A DNA stretch of 64,000 bases from DATAOG01 sp963753685 (GCA_963753685.1 CAVWDE010000010.1:124001-188000); one strand, 5' to 3'. Counted from the first letter of the stretch, positions 1 through 8,238 are shown. Notes: generated by a model not told the origin, from the sequence alone. Translations and numbers: made by a program.

Positions 1-1
1 G

Positions 2-946
2 AACCCGGTGCAACGGCCCGGCGACAATCGCTGGTCGATGACCATCTTCGCCCGCAATCCCGACACCGGCATGGCCAAGTGGGTCTATCAGATGACGCCC
101 CACGACGAGTGGGACTACGACGGCGTCAACGAGATGATCCTCACCGACCTCAACGTCGGTGGCCAGATGCACAAGGCCCTGGTGCACTTCGACCGCAACG
201 GCTTCGGCTATACCCTCGACCGCGACACCGGCGCGCTGCTGGTCGCGCAGAAGTACGACCCCGCGGTCAACTGGGCGAGCAAGGTCGACATGGAGACCGG
301 CCGGCCGCAGGTCAATCCGCGCTACTCGACCGACCATCAGGGCGAGGACGTCAACACCACCAATATCTGCCCCGCGGCGCTCGGCTCCAAGGACCAGCAG
401 CCGTCCGCCTACTCGCCCCAGACCGGCCTGTTCTACGTGCCGACCAACCACGTCTGCATGGACTACGAGCCGTTCGCGGTTTCCTACACCGCCGGTCAGC
501 CCTACGTCGGCGCCACGCTCAGCATGTACCCGGCGCCGGGCGGCACCAACCTCGGCAACTTCATCGCCTGGGATGCGTCCACGGGTAAGATCGTGTGGTC
601 GAACCCCGAGCCGTTCTCGGTCTGGAGCGGCGCGCTCGCGACCGCCGGCAACGTCGTCTTCTACGGCACCCTCGAGGGCTATCTGAAGGCGGTCGATGCC
701 AAGACGGGTCAGGAGCTCTATCGCTTCAAGACCCCGTCCGGGATCATCGGCAACGTCAACACCTGGATGCACAACGGCAAGCAGTACGTCGGCGTGCTCT
801 CCGGCGTCGGCGGTTGGGCGGGCATCGGTCTGGCGGCCGGCCTGACCGAGGACACCGCGGGCCTGGGTGCGGTCGGCGCGTACAAGGCGCTGTCCAGCTA
901 CACCCAGCTCGGCGGCGTGCTCACCGTGTTCACCCTGCCCGACTGA
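2..946 (+). CDS. xoxF: Lanthanide-type methanol/alcohol dehydrogenase, PQQ-dependent (C-terminal part; 5' end outside window)
   Basis: Periplasmic quinoprotein that oxidises methanol or other primary alcohols and passes electrons to a cytochrome c. Only the last ~314 residues are present; the frame is open through the left edge, so the GTG at 8 is an internal Val codon. The segment shows the propeller-type repeats of PQQ dehydrogenases (WDxxTG-like IAWDASTGK, AVDAKTG). The motif DEWDYDG carries the catalytic Asp (codon 113-115) and a second Asp two residues later (119-121). In XoxF enzymes this extra Asp binds the lanthanide, while calcium MxaF has Ala there. xoxG and xoxJ follow directly, which supports XoxF. 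The stop is TGA at 944. Confidence 0.93.
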   Translation, partial: NPVQRPGDNRWSMTIFARNPDTGMAKWVYQMTPHDEWDYDGVNEMILTDLNVGGQMHKALVHFDRNGFGYTLDRDTGALLVAQKYDPAVNWASKVDMETGRPQVNPRYSTDHQGEDVNTTNICPAALGSKDQQPSAYSPQTGLFYVPTNHVCMDYEPFAVSYTAGQPYVGATLSMYPAPGGTNLGNFIAWDASTGKIVWSNPEPFSVWSGALATAGNVVFYGTLEGYLKAVDAKTGQELYRFKTPSGIIGNVNTWMHNGKQYVGVLSGVGGWAGIGLAAGLTEDTAGLGAVGAYKALSSYTQLGGVLTVFTLPD

Positions 947-968
947 TCGGGCCCCTTCGCCGCGCGCG

Positions 969-1003
969 CGGCCCGGCATTGCCAGGAAGGCGGTGCCGGG
1001 CCG
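969..1003 (+). promoter_or_regulatory. Strong intercistronic hairpin between xoxF and xoxG
   Basis: A perfect 10-bp stem (CGGCCCGGCA / TGCCGGGCCG) closes a 15-nt loop, and a second GC-rich fold (CCGC...GCGG) follows. There is no T-tract, so a classical terminator is not indicated. It may stabilise xoxF mRNA or dampen read-through into xoxG; that role is inferred. Confidence 0.5.
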
Positions 1004-1092
1004 CCGCTCCGCGGCGCACCAAGGCGTCCCCGTCCGGCCCCTGGCCGCGGGCATGGGGACCCAAGACATGATCCGTGCGTGGAGGTGGGCCT

Positions 1093-1563
1093 GTGGCCAA
1101 GTCTGACGTGACCCGTCAATGGCGCGTCTGCGCCCTCGTCGTGCTCGCCGCTGGCCTGGCCGTCGCCGTCGGCCTCGGTCCGGCCGTGCTCGCCCAGCAG
1201 AAATCCGACAAGCCGTCCTGGGAGGACAAGCCCTACGACATCGTCGACGGCAAGGTCGGCATGCCGACCTACAACGGCTATCGGCGCTACGACAATTCCT
1301 GCCTGCGCTGCCATGGCCCCGATGGCGCCGGCAGCTCCTATGCGCCCTCGCTGGTCGATTCGCTCAAGCAGATCAGCTACGAGAAGTTCGTCGAGACCGT
1401 CATCTACGGCAAGAAAGACGTCAGCACGAGCCAGCAGCTGGTGATGCCGGCGTTCGGCGAGGTCGAGGACGTGGTCAACAATCTCGACGACATCTACACT
1501 TATCTGAAGGCGCGCTCGGACGGCGCGCTCGGCCGCGGCCGGCCCGAACGGATGGCGAAATAG
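1093..1563 (+). CDS. xoxG: Cytochrome c of the XoxF system (XoxG-like)
   Basis: Class I c-type cytochrome of 156 aa, the expected periplasmic electron acceptor of XoxF. A signal peptide with a hydrophobic core (about residues 13-30) ends at a VLAQQ-like cleavage site. The haem motif CLRCH (C70, C73, H74) is followed by a candidate axial Met in VMPAFGEV. GTG at 1093 is chosen because GGAGG lies at 1081-1085 with good spacing; the in-frame GTG at 1075 would place that Shine-Dalgarno sequence inside the gene. It sits between xoxF and the xoxJ-like gene, 10 bp before the latter, so the three are probably co-transcribed. Confidence 0.85.
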   Translation: MAKSDVTRQWRVCALVVLAAGLAVAVGLGPAVLAQQKSDKPSWEDKPYDIVDGKVGMPTYNGYRRYDNSCLRCHGPDGAGSSYAPSLVDSLKQISYEKFVETVIYGKKDVSTSQQLVMPAFGEVEDVVNNLDDIYTYLKARSDGALGRGRPERMAK

Positions 1564-1573
1564 GGCTCCCCCG

Positions 1574-2992
1574 ATGCAGACGCGCGCAGGTCAGGACGTG
1601 ATGAGGGCAGCGGCGATCGCCGTGACCCTGGGCTGCATGACGACCAGCGCCTGGGCCCAGGTCGGCGAGCTGACCGATCGAACCAAGCTCCGGGTGTGCG
1701 CCGATCCCAGCAACCTGCCGTTCTCCGACAAGGCCGGCGAGGGCTTCGAGAACCGGATCGCCCAGCTGCTGGCGAGCAAGCTCGGGGTGCCGCTGACCTA
1801 CACCTGGTATCCGCAGACCACTGGCTTCGTGCGCAACACGCTCAATGCCGGCGCCTGCGACGTGGTGATCGGCATCCCGACGCCCAGCAGCCTGATGCAG
1901 AACACCAATCCCTACTTCCGCTCGAGCTATGCCCTGGTGCAGCGCGCCGACGCCAACCCCAAGATCACCTCGCTGCACGATCCGGCGCTCGCCGACCGCA
2001 AGATCGGCGCGGTCGCCGGCACGCCGCCCGTGACCCTGCTCGCGCAGCAAGGCCTGCTCGCCCATCTCAAGCCCTACCAGCTGGTGGTCGACACCCGCTT
2101 CGACAGTCCGGGGCGGCAGATGGTCGAGGACGTCGCCGCCAAGGTCATCGATGTCGCCATCGCATGGGGACCGATTGCCGGCTACTGGGCCAGGCAGCAG
2201 AAGGAACCGGTCGAGGTGACGCCGCTGGTCGGCGAGGAGAAGGGCCTGCACCTGGACTTTCGGATGTCGATGGGGCTGCGGCGCGGCGAGCCCGACTGGA
2301 AGCGGACGCTGAACGAGTTCCTGGCGGCGAACGACGACCAGATCCAGGCGATCCTGCTGGACTACGGCATCCCGCTGATCGACGACCGGGGGCAGCCGAT
2401 TCCGGCCAAGGCCGAGAAGCAGGGCCGGCTCGAGACGGTGCCGGAGCCTGCCGGCTATCGCCTGGCCGACTACCGGGCGCCCGTGCCGGCCTCGCTCGCC
2501 GGCGCCCGGGTGGTGACCACGGCCGAGCTGCAGGCGTTGATCGGCCCCCCTGCGGTCGGAGCCTCGGTGGCGGCGGCGCCGCTGCTGATCGACGTCCTGC
2601 CGGCACCGCGCCCACCCGCGAACCGGCCGGCGGGCAGCATCTGGCGGCCCAAGCCCCGAGACGACATCCCCGGCAGCGTCTGGCTGCCGAACGTCGGCTA
2701 CGGCGAGCTCTCGGCGGAGTTCGAGACCTGGTTCCGCGACAATCTGGCGCGGCTCACCGAGGGCGATCGGTCCCGCCAGATGATCTTCTACTGTCAGGCG
2801 AACTGCTGGATGTCCTGGAACGCCGCCAAACGGGCGCTCGCCTACGGCTACGCCAACGTCGTCTGGTATCCCCCGGGCACCGACGGCTGGCAGGCGGCCG
2901 GCCTGCCGCTGGTCGCTGCCGAGCCGGTACCGATGCCGGATTTCCTGCCGTCGCCGGGCCGCACGGCGACCGCCAGCGAACGGTCGAGCTGA
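1574..2992 (+). CDS. xoxJ: XoxJ/MxaJ-like periplasmic binding protein fused to a CXXCW-type rhodanese domain
   Basis: Protein of 472 aa with a signal peptide (cleavage near AWAQ), then a family-3 solute-binding fold (about residues 35-265: KLRVCADPSNLPFS, then a DVVIGIP segment) typical of quinoprotein-dehydrogenase-associated MxaJ/XoxJ proteins, which help mature or activate the dehydrogenase. An Ala/Pro-rich linker (about 310-355) leads to a second domain matching the PQQ-dependent catabolism-associated CXXCW rhodanese-like family: YCQANCWMSWNAAKR with Cys407, Cys411 and Trp412. The spacing here is C-x3-C-W. These two proteins are usually described as separate genes, so one polypeptide is notable. 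It starts 10 bp after xoxG. Confidence 0.85.
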   Translation: MQTRAGQDVMRAAAIAVTLGCMTTSAWAQVGELTDRTKLRVCADPSNLPFSDKAGEGFENRIAQLLASKLGVPLTYTWYPQTTGFVRNTLNAGACDVVIGIPTPSSLMQNTNPYFRSSYALVQRADANPKITSLHDPALADRKIGAVAGTPPVTLLAQQGLLAHLKPYQLVVDTRFDSPGRQMVEDVAAKVIDVAIAWGPIAGYWARQQKEPVEVTPLVGEEKGLHLDFRMSMGLRRGEPDWKRTLNEFLAANDDQIQAILLDYGIPLIDDRGQPIPAKAEKQGRLETVPEPAGYRLADYRAPVPASLAGARVVTTAELQALIGPPAVGASVAAAPLLIDVLPAPRPPANRPAGSIWRPKPRDDIPGSVWLPNVGYGELSAEFETWFRDNLARLTEGDRSRQMIFYCQANCWMSWNAAKRALAYGYANVVWYPPGTDGWQAAGLPLVAAEPVPMPDFLPSPGRTATASERSS

Positions 2993-3116
2993 GCCGGTCG
3001 GCGGGCTCTGCGATGCGCGCGCAAGTTTCGGCATCAGTTGGACTGATTGGATCGACAAGAACATACGATTGGCGCTTATCGGTGCCAGCGACTACGTTAG
3101 GGTTTCAGTTAGTCTG

Positions 3117-3131
3117 AGGGGCTTTGCCCCT
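3117..3131 (+). promoter_or_regulatory. Stem-loop in the leader of pqqA
   Basis: AGGGGC-TTT-GCCCCT gives a 6-bp perfect stem about 50 bp before the pqqA start. The 188-bp gap 2993-3180 holds no gene. It has TTGGAC/TTGGCG boxes that could be -35 elements, but no convincing -10, so no promoter is assigned. The hairpin could end xoxJ transcription or act in the pqqA leader. Confidence 0.35.
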
Positions 3132-3180
3132 GGGCTGATGGATCGCGGCCGGTGGCGGTCGCGCAAACGAGGAGGCTGTT

Positions 3181-3258
3181 ATGCAGTGGACGACCCCGAA
3201 GATCGTCGAGATCGCATGCGGTTGCGAGATCAACGCTTACTTCCCGGCCGACCTCTGA
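3181..3258 (+). CDS. pqqA: PQQ precursor peptide PqqA (25 aa)
   Basis: Tiny ribosomally made substrate whose Glu and Tyr side chains become pyrroloquinoline quinone, the XoxF cofactor. The translation begins MQWTTPKIVE and ends NAYFPADL. It keeps the invariant Glu-x3-Tyr (Glu16, Tyr20 in CEINAYF) that PqqE cross-links. A strong Shine-Dalgarno sequence (GAGGAGG) lies about 6-8 bp before the ATG. Two Cys (13 and 15) flank a Gly just before the Glu. pqqE follows after 60 bp, while pqqB, pqqC and pqqD are absent from the window. Confidence 0.93.
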   Translation: MQWTTPKIVEIACGCEINAYFPADL

Positions 3259-3318
3259 GCCGGTAAGCCACGAGGGGCGGCGGAACCGGGCAGGTCCGCC
3301 GCCCCGACGGCCTGAGCT

Positions 3319-4485
3319 ATGTCGAGTCTTTCAGAGCCGGTGGTGGACGCGCCGGCGGTGCAGAAGATTGCGCCGCCGGTGTCGCTGTTGGCCGAGCTGA
3401 CCCACCGTTGCCCCCTGCAGTGTCCCTACTGCTCGAACCCGCTTGCCCTCGACAAGGCGGCCGCCGAGCTCGATACCGCCACCTGGCGGCGGGTGATCGA
3501 GGAGGCGCATGCGCTGGGCGTGCTCCAGACCCATTTCTCGGGCGGCGAGCCGACGCTCAGGCCGGACCTTGCGGAGCTGATCCGGCATGCGAGCGGGCTC
3601 GGCCAGTACACCAACCTGATCACCGCCGCGGTCCTGCTCGATCAGGCCAAGGTCGACGCGCTGGCGGATGCCGGGCTCGACCACATCCAGATCTCGATCC
3701 AGGACAGCGAGGCCGCCAACGCCAACCGGATCGGCGGCTACAAGGCGGGCCACGCCAGGAAACTCGCGGTCGCAGGCATGGTCAGGGAGGCGGGCCTGCC
3801 GCTCACGATCAACGCCGTGGTGCATCGCCAGAACCTCGACCATCTCGGCGAGATCATCGAGCTCGCCGTCGAGCTCGGCGCCAAGCGCCTCGAGGTCGCG
3901 CATGTCCAGTACTACGGCTGGGCGCTCGCCAATCGCGCCGCGCTGATGCCGACCCGCGCCCAGACCGAGCGCTCCATCGAGCTGGTCGAAGCGGCCAGAG
4001 TGCGCCTCAAGGGCGTCCTGGTGATCGACTACGTGGTCCCCGACTACTACGCCCGCTATCCCAAGCCCTGCATGGGCGGCTGGGGCAAGCAGAACCTGAA
4101 CGTCACGCCGTCCGGCAAGGTCCTGCCCTGCCACGCCGCCGAGGGCATCAGGACGCTCCACTTCGATAACGTCAAAGATCGGCCGCTTGCGGAGATCTGG
4201 TATCAGGGCGAAGCCTTCAACGCGTTCCGCGGTACCGACTGGATGGCGGAGCCCTGCCGCAGCTGCCCGCGCAAGCTGATCGACTACGGCGGCTGCCGCT
4301 GCCAGGCGTTCGCCATGACCGGGCGGGTCGAGGCGACCGACCCGGCCTGCTCGCTCTCGCCGCATCACGAAGAACTGGTCGCGACCGCGGTCCGCGAAGC
4401 CGGCGCGCCGCCGCCGGAGTTCGTCTATCGCCGCCCCGGCAACGCCGCCCGCGCCGGCGCTCTGGAGACGATGCCGGCCGAGTGA
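3319..4485 (+). CDS. pqqE: PqqA peptide cyclase, radical SAM/SPASM enzyme PqqE
   Basis: Makes the carbon-carbon bond between Glu and Tyr of PqqA, the first step of PQQ synthesis, normally with the chaperone PqqD. Protein of 388 aa. The radical SAM cluster motif CPLQCPYC gives Cys31, Cys35 and Cys38, followed by the SAM-binding FSGGEPTLR. The C-terminal SPASM region has the auxiliary-cluster cysteines (KPCMGGWG, LPCHAAEG, EPCRSCPR, GGCRCQAF, DPACSL). Length is normal apart from about 20 extra N-terminal residues. It follows pqqA directly; no PqqD domain is fused to it. Confidence 0.95.
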   Translation: MSSLSEPVVDAPAVQKIAPPVSLLAELTHRCPLQCPYCSNPLALDKAAAELDTATWRRVIEEAHALGVLQTHFSGGEPTLRPDLAELIRHASGLGQYTNLITAAVLLDQAKVDALADAGLDHIQISIQDSEAANANRIGGYKAGHARKLAVAGMVREAGLPLTINAVVHRQNLDHLGEIIELAVELGAKRLEVAHVQYYGWALANRAALMPTRAQTERSIELVEAARVRLKGVLVIDYVVPDYYARYPKPCMGGWGKQNLNVTPSGKVLPCHAAEGIRTLHFDNVKDRPLAEIWYQGEAFNAFRGTDWMAEPCRSCPRKLIDYGGCRCQAFAMTGRVEATDPACSLSPHHEELVATAVREAGAPPPEFVYRRPGNAARAGALETMPAE

Positions 4486-4521
4486 ACCCCTGGTGGCGGT
4501 TACGCGGCAGCGCCCGCGGCC

Positions 4522-5028
4522 TCACGACTTGCCGGCGTGGTAGACGGCGAGCGCCTCCTCCAGATCCTCCCGCTCCTTGCAGTCCGGCGTCGCGCTGCCC
4601 GCGCTGGCATTTGTGATGCGCTGGCACTCGCTGTTCAGCCGGTCGAGCATCGCCTGGGCGTCCTTCGGGCGATCCATGTCGAGGTAGGCCTCGCCCAGAT
4701 ATTCGAGCGCGCCGAGATTGTGCGGGTTCAATTTCAGGGCGGTATCGTAGAATTCCAGCGCCTGATTGTACTTGCCGAGCTTGCGATAGGCGAAGCCCGA
4801 GAGGTTGTACGCCTCGTCTTCCCAGGGCCGCTCCTCGATCACCTTCGCCATGTGCTCGATCACCGCCGGCCAGTCCTGCTGCTTGAACGCCTCGACCCCG
4901 GCCGCGTAGTCGTCCGTGCCGGACGTGCCCGCTGAGGACGCGCCGCCGCTCATGTCCGCGAGCACCGGCGCCGCTGGCGTCGTCAGCGACAGCAGCGCGA
5001 GCAAGGCGAGGCCGGCCATCTTGCGCAT
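4522..5028 (-). CDS. Exported tetratricopeptide-repeat protein
   Basis: 168 aa with an N-terminal signal peptide (KMAGLALLALLSL, cleavage near VLADM), a Gly/Ser-rich linker and then TPR repeats (about residues 43-130; AYNLSGFAYRKLGKYNQALE and ALEYLGEAYLDMDRPKDAQ are typical helices). Two Cys (134, 150) near the end could form a disulphide. TPR domains bind partner proteins; the partner here is unknown. Convergent with pqqE, so a PQQ link is possible but not shown. Confidence 0.8.
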   Translation of the reverse strand: MRKMAGLALLALLSLTTPAAPVLADMSGGASSAGTSGTDDYAAGVEAFKQQDWPAVIEHMAKVIEERPWEDEAYNLSGFAYRKLGKYNQALEFYDTALKLNPHNLGALEYLGEAYLDMDRPKDAQAMLDRLNSECQRITNASAGSATPDCKEREDLEEALAVYHAGKS

Positions 5029-5133
5029 GGGCTATCCTCCCGCTCGGGAACGCGCCATTCTATACGCCGGCCATGACAATCGGTAGGCTGGCGTGGCACG
5101 CGGCGCGCGCGCCGCCGGATGGAGATGGACCGC

Positions 5134-5337
5134 ATGTACGAGCTGGTCGTGATCGCTTGCCTGATCAACCAACCCGCCAAATGCGAGGAATTCTACGTGC
5201 CCTTCCAACAGGCGGCCAACGCCGCCCGCTGTGCCCAGGATGCCGAGTTCCAGCTGGTTCAATGGGCTGCGGAGCGGCCCGAATGGCAGATCCGTCGCTG
5301 GACCTGCGGACTCCCGAAGCAGGAGCAGCGCACCTGA
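5134..5337 (+). CDS. Small conserved-looking protein of unknown function
   Basis: 67 aa if translation starts at ATG 5134, which has GGAG 9 bp upstream; an ATG at 5119 adds five residues. It begins MYELVVIACLINQPAKCEEF and has four Cys and a Trp-rich C-terminal half. No domain is recognised. It ends 19 bp before the HpsN-like gene on the same strand, so co-transcription is likely. Confidence 0.6.
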   Translation: MYELVVIACLINQPAKCEEFYVPFQQAANAARCAQDAEFQLVQWAAERPEWQIRRWTCGLPKQEQRT

Positions 5338-5356
5338 CGAGTGGGATGAACCGATC

Positions 5357-6643
5357 ATGGCAAAGTGGCTGAAGGAGGGCATCAGCCAGGCGGCGGCCGA
5401 CGAGGCGGACGCCAGGGTGCGCGCGGCCGTCGCCGGCATCCTCGATGAGGTCAAGCAGCGGGGCGATGCCGCCGTGCGCGAGCTCTCCGAGCGCTTCGAC
5501 CACTGGTCGCCGGCAAGCTTCCGCCTGGGCCCGGACGAGATCGAAGCCTGCATCGCGACACTCGGCGGCAAGGTGATCTCGGACATCAAGTTCGCCCAGG
5601 CGCAGATCCGCGGGTTCGCCCAGGTTCAGAAGGCGGCCCTCCGGGACGTCGAGGTCGAGACCCTGCCGGGGGTGGTGCTCGGCCACAAGAGCATTCCCGT
5701 GCAGTCGGTCGGCTGCTACGTGCCGGGCGGCCAGTATCCGATGGTCGCGTCCGCCCACATGAGCATCCTCACCGCCAAGGTCGCGGGCGTGCCGCGGGTG
5801 ATCGCCTGCGCGCCGCCCTACCAGGGCCGGCCAGCGGCCGCGATCGTCGCCGCCATGCACCTCGGCGGCGCCGATGAGATCTATGCGCTGGGCGGCGTCC
5901 AGGCGGTCGCCGCGATGGCGCTCGGCACCGCCACGATCGCACCGGTCGACATGCTGGTCGGGCCCGGCAACGCCTACGTCGCGGAGGCCAAGCGCCAGCT
6001 GTTCGGCCGGGTCGGCATCGACCTGCTGGCCGGCCCGACCGAGACCCTGATCATCGCCGACGAGACTTGCGATGCGGAGATGTGCGCGACCGATCTGCTC
6101 GGCCAGGCCGAGCACGGCCCCACCTCGCCCGCGATCCTGCTGACGAATTCGGAAAAGCTCGCGCGCGAGACCATGGCCGAGGTCGAGCGCCAGCTGCAGC
6201 ATCTGCCGACCGCAGCGCTCGCCGGCCGCGCCTGGGCCGACTACGGCCAGGTGATCGTGTGCGCGGACGAGGCCGAGATGGTGGAAGTGGCCGACCGGAT
6301 CGCCTCCGAGCACGTCCAGGTCATGACCCGTTTTCCCGACTTTTTCCTCGAGCGGATGACCAACTACGGCGCTTTGTTCCTCGGCCCCATGACCAACGTC
6401 GCCTATGGCGACAAGGTGATCGGCACCAACCACACGCTGCCGACCCGACGCGCGGCCCGCTACACGGGCGGTCTCTGGGTCGGCAAGTTCCTGAAGACGG
6501 TGACTTACCAGCGGGTCACGACCCCCGAGGCGAGTGCTTTGATCGGCGAATACTGCTCCCGGCTGTGCGCGCTCGAGGGCTTCGCCGGCCACCAGGAGCA
6601 GGCGGATCTGCGCGTCCGCCGTTATGGCGGCCGGAACGCATGA
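5357..6643 (+). CDS. Histidinol-dehydrogenase-family protein, HpsN-like (sulfopropanediol 3-dehydrogenase type)
   Basis: NAD-dependent dehydrogenase of 428 aa. The PGGQYPMVASAHMS and ACAPPYQGRPA segments, the QAEHGP zinc-site motif and a C-terminal LEGFAGHQEQAD motif are those of the HisD superfamily. The pattern is closer, as I recall the families, to HpsN, which oxidises 2,3-dihydroxypropane-1-sulfonate to sulfolactate, than to true HisD: there is no his operon here and an SDR follows. ATG 5357 is used; the frame is open upstream but overlaps the small gene. Substrate assignment is inferred. The next gene overlaps by 4 bp (ATGA). Confidence 0.75.
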   Translation: MAKWLKEGISQAAADEADARVRAAVAGILDEVKQRGDAAVRELSERFDHWSPASFRLGPDEIEACIATLGGKVISDIKFAQAQIRGFAQVQKAALRDVEVETLPGVVLGHKSIPVQSVGCYVPGGQYPMVASAHMSILTAKVAGVPRVIACAPPYQGRPAAAIVAAMHLGGADEIYALGGVQAVAAMALGTATIAPVDMLVGPGNAYVAEAKRQLFGRVGIDLLAGPTETLIIADETCDAEMCATDLLGQAEHGPTSPAILLTNSEKLARETMAEVERQLQHLPTAALAGRAWADYGQVIVCADEAEMVEVADRIASEHVQVMTRFPDFFLERMTNYGALFLGPMTNVAYGDKVIGTNHTLPTRRAARYTGGLWVGKFLKTVTYQRVTTPEASALIGEYCSRLCALEGFAGHQEQADLRVRRYGGRNA

Positions 6644-7392
6644 AGCCACCGTCGTTCCGGCTCGACGGCCAAGTGGCACTGGTCAGCGGCGCCGGGCGGG
6701 GGATCGGCCGCGGTTGCGCTCTGGCGCTCGCTGGGGCGGGCGCAGACGTGATCGCGCTCAGCCGCACCGCCGCCGAGCTCGAGAGCCTGGTCGGCGAGAT
6801 CGAAGGCCAGGGCGGCCGCGCCCGCGCGCTGGTCTGCGACGTCACCGATACCGCCGCGGTGCGCGCGGCGATCGAGGCCCTGGAAAACCTCGACGTGCTG
6901 GTCAACAACGCCGGCTCCAACCAGCCGCAGCCGTTTCTCGAGGTCGAGGATGCGGTGCTCGACCGCCTCCTGACGCTGAACTTCCGGGCGGCCTTCGTGG
7001 TCGCCCAGGCAGCCGCGCGCGTGATCGCCCGGAGCGGCGGCGGGGCGATCGTCAACATGTCCTCGCAGATGGGCCACGTCGGCGGCGCCGGGCGCACGGT
7101 CTACTGCGCGACCAAGCACGCGCTCGAGGGCCTGACCAAGGCGATGGCGATCGACCTCGCTCCCTACCGGATCCGGGTCAATACGGTGGCACCGACCTTC
7201 GTCGAGACCCCGCTCACCCGCCCGTTCTTCGACGACCCCGCCTTCAAGACCGCGGTCCTCGACCAGATCCTGTTCGGCCGGCTCGCGCAGATCGAGGAGG
7301 TCGCGGCCGCAGTCGTCTACCTCGCCTCGCCGGCGGCCGCGATGGTCACCGGCACCAGCCTCCTCGTGGACGGCGGCTGGACCGCGCGTTGA
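6640..7392 (+). CDS. Short-chain dehydrogenase/reductase (SDR)
   Basis: 250 aa classical SDR: cofactor motif SGAGRGIGRG near the N-terminus, NNAG, catalytic Ser in NMSSQMG, and YCATK (Tyr-x3-Lys). Translationally coupled to the HpsN-like gene through an ATGA overlap, so the two enzymes probably act in one pathway, for example oxidation or epimerisation of a sulfonated or other diol; this is an inference. SDRs of this length are too diverse to name the substrate from sequence. Confidence 0.85.
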   Translation: MKPPSFRLDGQVALVSGAGRGIGRGCALALAGAGADVIALSRTAAELESLVGEIEGQGGRARALVCDVTDTAAVRAAIEALENLDVLVNNAGSNQPQPFLEVEDAVLDRLLTLNFRAAFVVAQAAARVIARSGGGAIVNMSSQMGHVGGAGRTVYCATKHALEGLTKAMAIDLAPYRIRVNTVAPTFVETPLTRPFFDDPAFKTAVLDQILFGRLAQIEEVAAAVVYLASPAAAMVTGTSLLVDGGWTAR

Positions 7393-7421
7393 AGCGGCTG
7401 AACCGAGTGGAGGGAGAACGG

Positions 7422-8183
7422 ATGAGACCGCTTTGGATCGTCGCCATCGCCTGGCCGCTGCTGCTTGTGGCCCTGGGCGAGGCACCCGCCCACGCGGCTG
7501 CCTTGAGCGCCGCGGAGCAGGCGATGCTCGAGGAGCTGCTCGGCCCGGGTGTCGTCGGCCAGCCGGTCGCCGGCAGCAAGCTGACGCCGGAGTTTGCGCC
7601 CTTGCGCGATGGCACCTGGACCTATCAGATCGTCGGCGGCGAGGACGCCGGCCAGAGCGAGCAGCATGTCGTCGAACGGCTCGACCGGGACAAATCGGGC
7701 GCCAGCTGGCGCTACGCGGTTGGCACCAAGGGGCTCGTGTACATCAAGCAGATCAAGGACGGCAGCCTGACCTTCGTCACCGAGGAAAACTCCGAGCAGG
7801 CGGTGATCGCCCGCTATGAGCCGCCCGAGCCGGCTCTGCTCACCGGCCTGGCGCCCGGCGACGCTCGGACTTCGTCGGTCGCCGTCGAGGTCTCCGATCT
7901 CAGCGACCCCACGGTCGTCAGCCACAAAGGCAGGCTCGAAGTGACCTACAGCTACCTCGGCGCCTACCAGGTCACGACGCCCGCCGGCACCTATGACGCC
8001 GCCCTGATCAAGTGGGCCTACAAGGGCAAGGTCGGCCCCGCCAAGGTCGACGACACCCAGTATCGCTTCTTCGCCCCGAAGGTCGGCATGGTCGCCAGCG
8101 TCGACAAGCTCGATGTCTCGGCCTTCCTCGTCTACCAGAAACACTCGAAGTTCGGCAAACTGCTCGCCCAGACTCCGCAGTAG
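7422..8183 (+). CDS. Exported protein of unknown function
   Basis: 253 aa with a clear Sec signal peptide (WIVAIAWPLLLVALG, cleavage near AHAAA). AGGGAG precedes the ATG by about 6 bp. The mature part is predicted to be soluble and rich in beta structure, with repeated TYQIVGGE-, VTYSYLGAY- and FFAPKVGM-like segments. No family is recognised. It starts 29 bp after the SDR on the same strand, so it may be the last gene of that operon. Confidence 0.65.
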   Translation: MRPLWIVAIAWPLLLVALGEAPAHAAALSAAEQAMLEELLGPGVVGQPVAGSKLTPEFAPLRDGTWTYQIVGGEDAGQSEQHVVERLDRDKSGASWRYAVGTKGLVYIKQIKDGSLTFVTEENSEQAVIARYEPPEPALLTGLAPGDARTSSVAVEVSDLSDPTVVSHKGRLEVTYSYLGAYQVTTPAGTYDAALIKWAYKGKVGPAKVDDTQYRFFAPKVGMVASVDKLDVSAFLVYQKHSKFGKLLAQTPQ

Positions 8184-8238
8184 CCAAGCAATGGATGGAG
8201 GTTGAGGTCGGCGACGTAGCTCGCATCATTCTCGCCGG

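Noticed and set aside
5357..6643. Histidinol dehydrogenase hisD of histidine biosynthesis
   Set aside because: No other his genes are near, and the motifs and SDR neighbour fit the HpsN branch better. Not excluded without a phylogeny.
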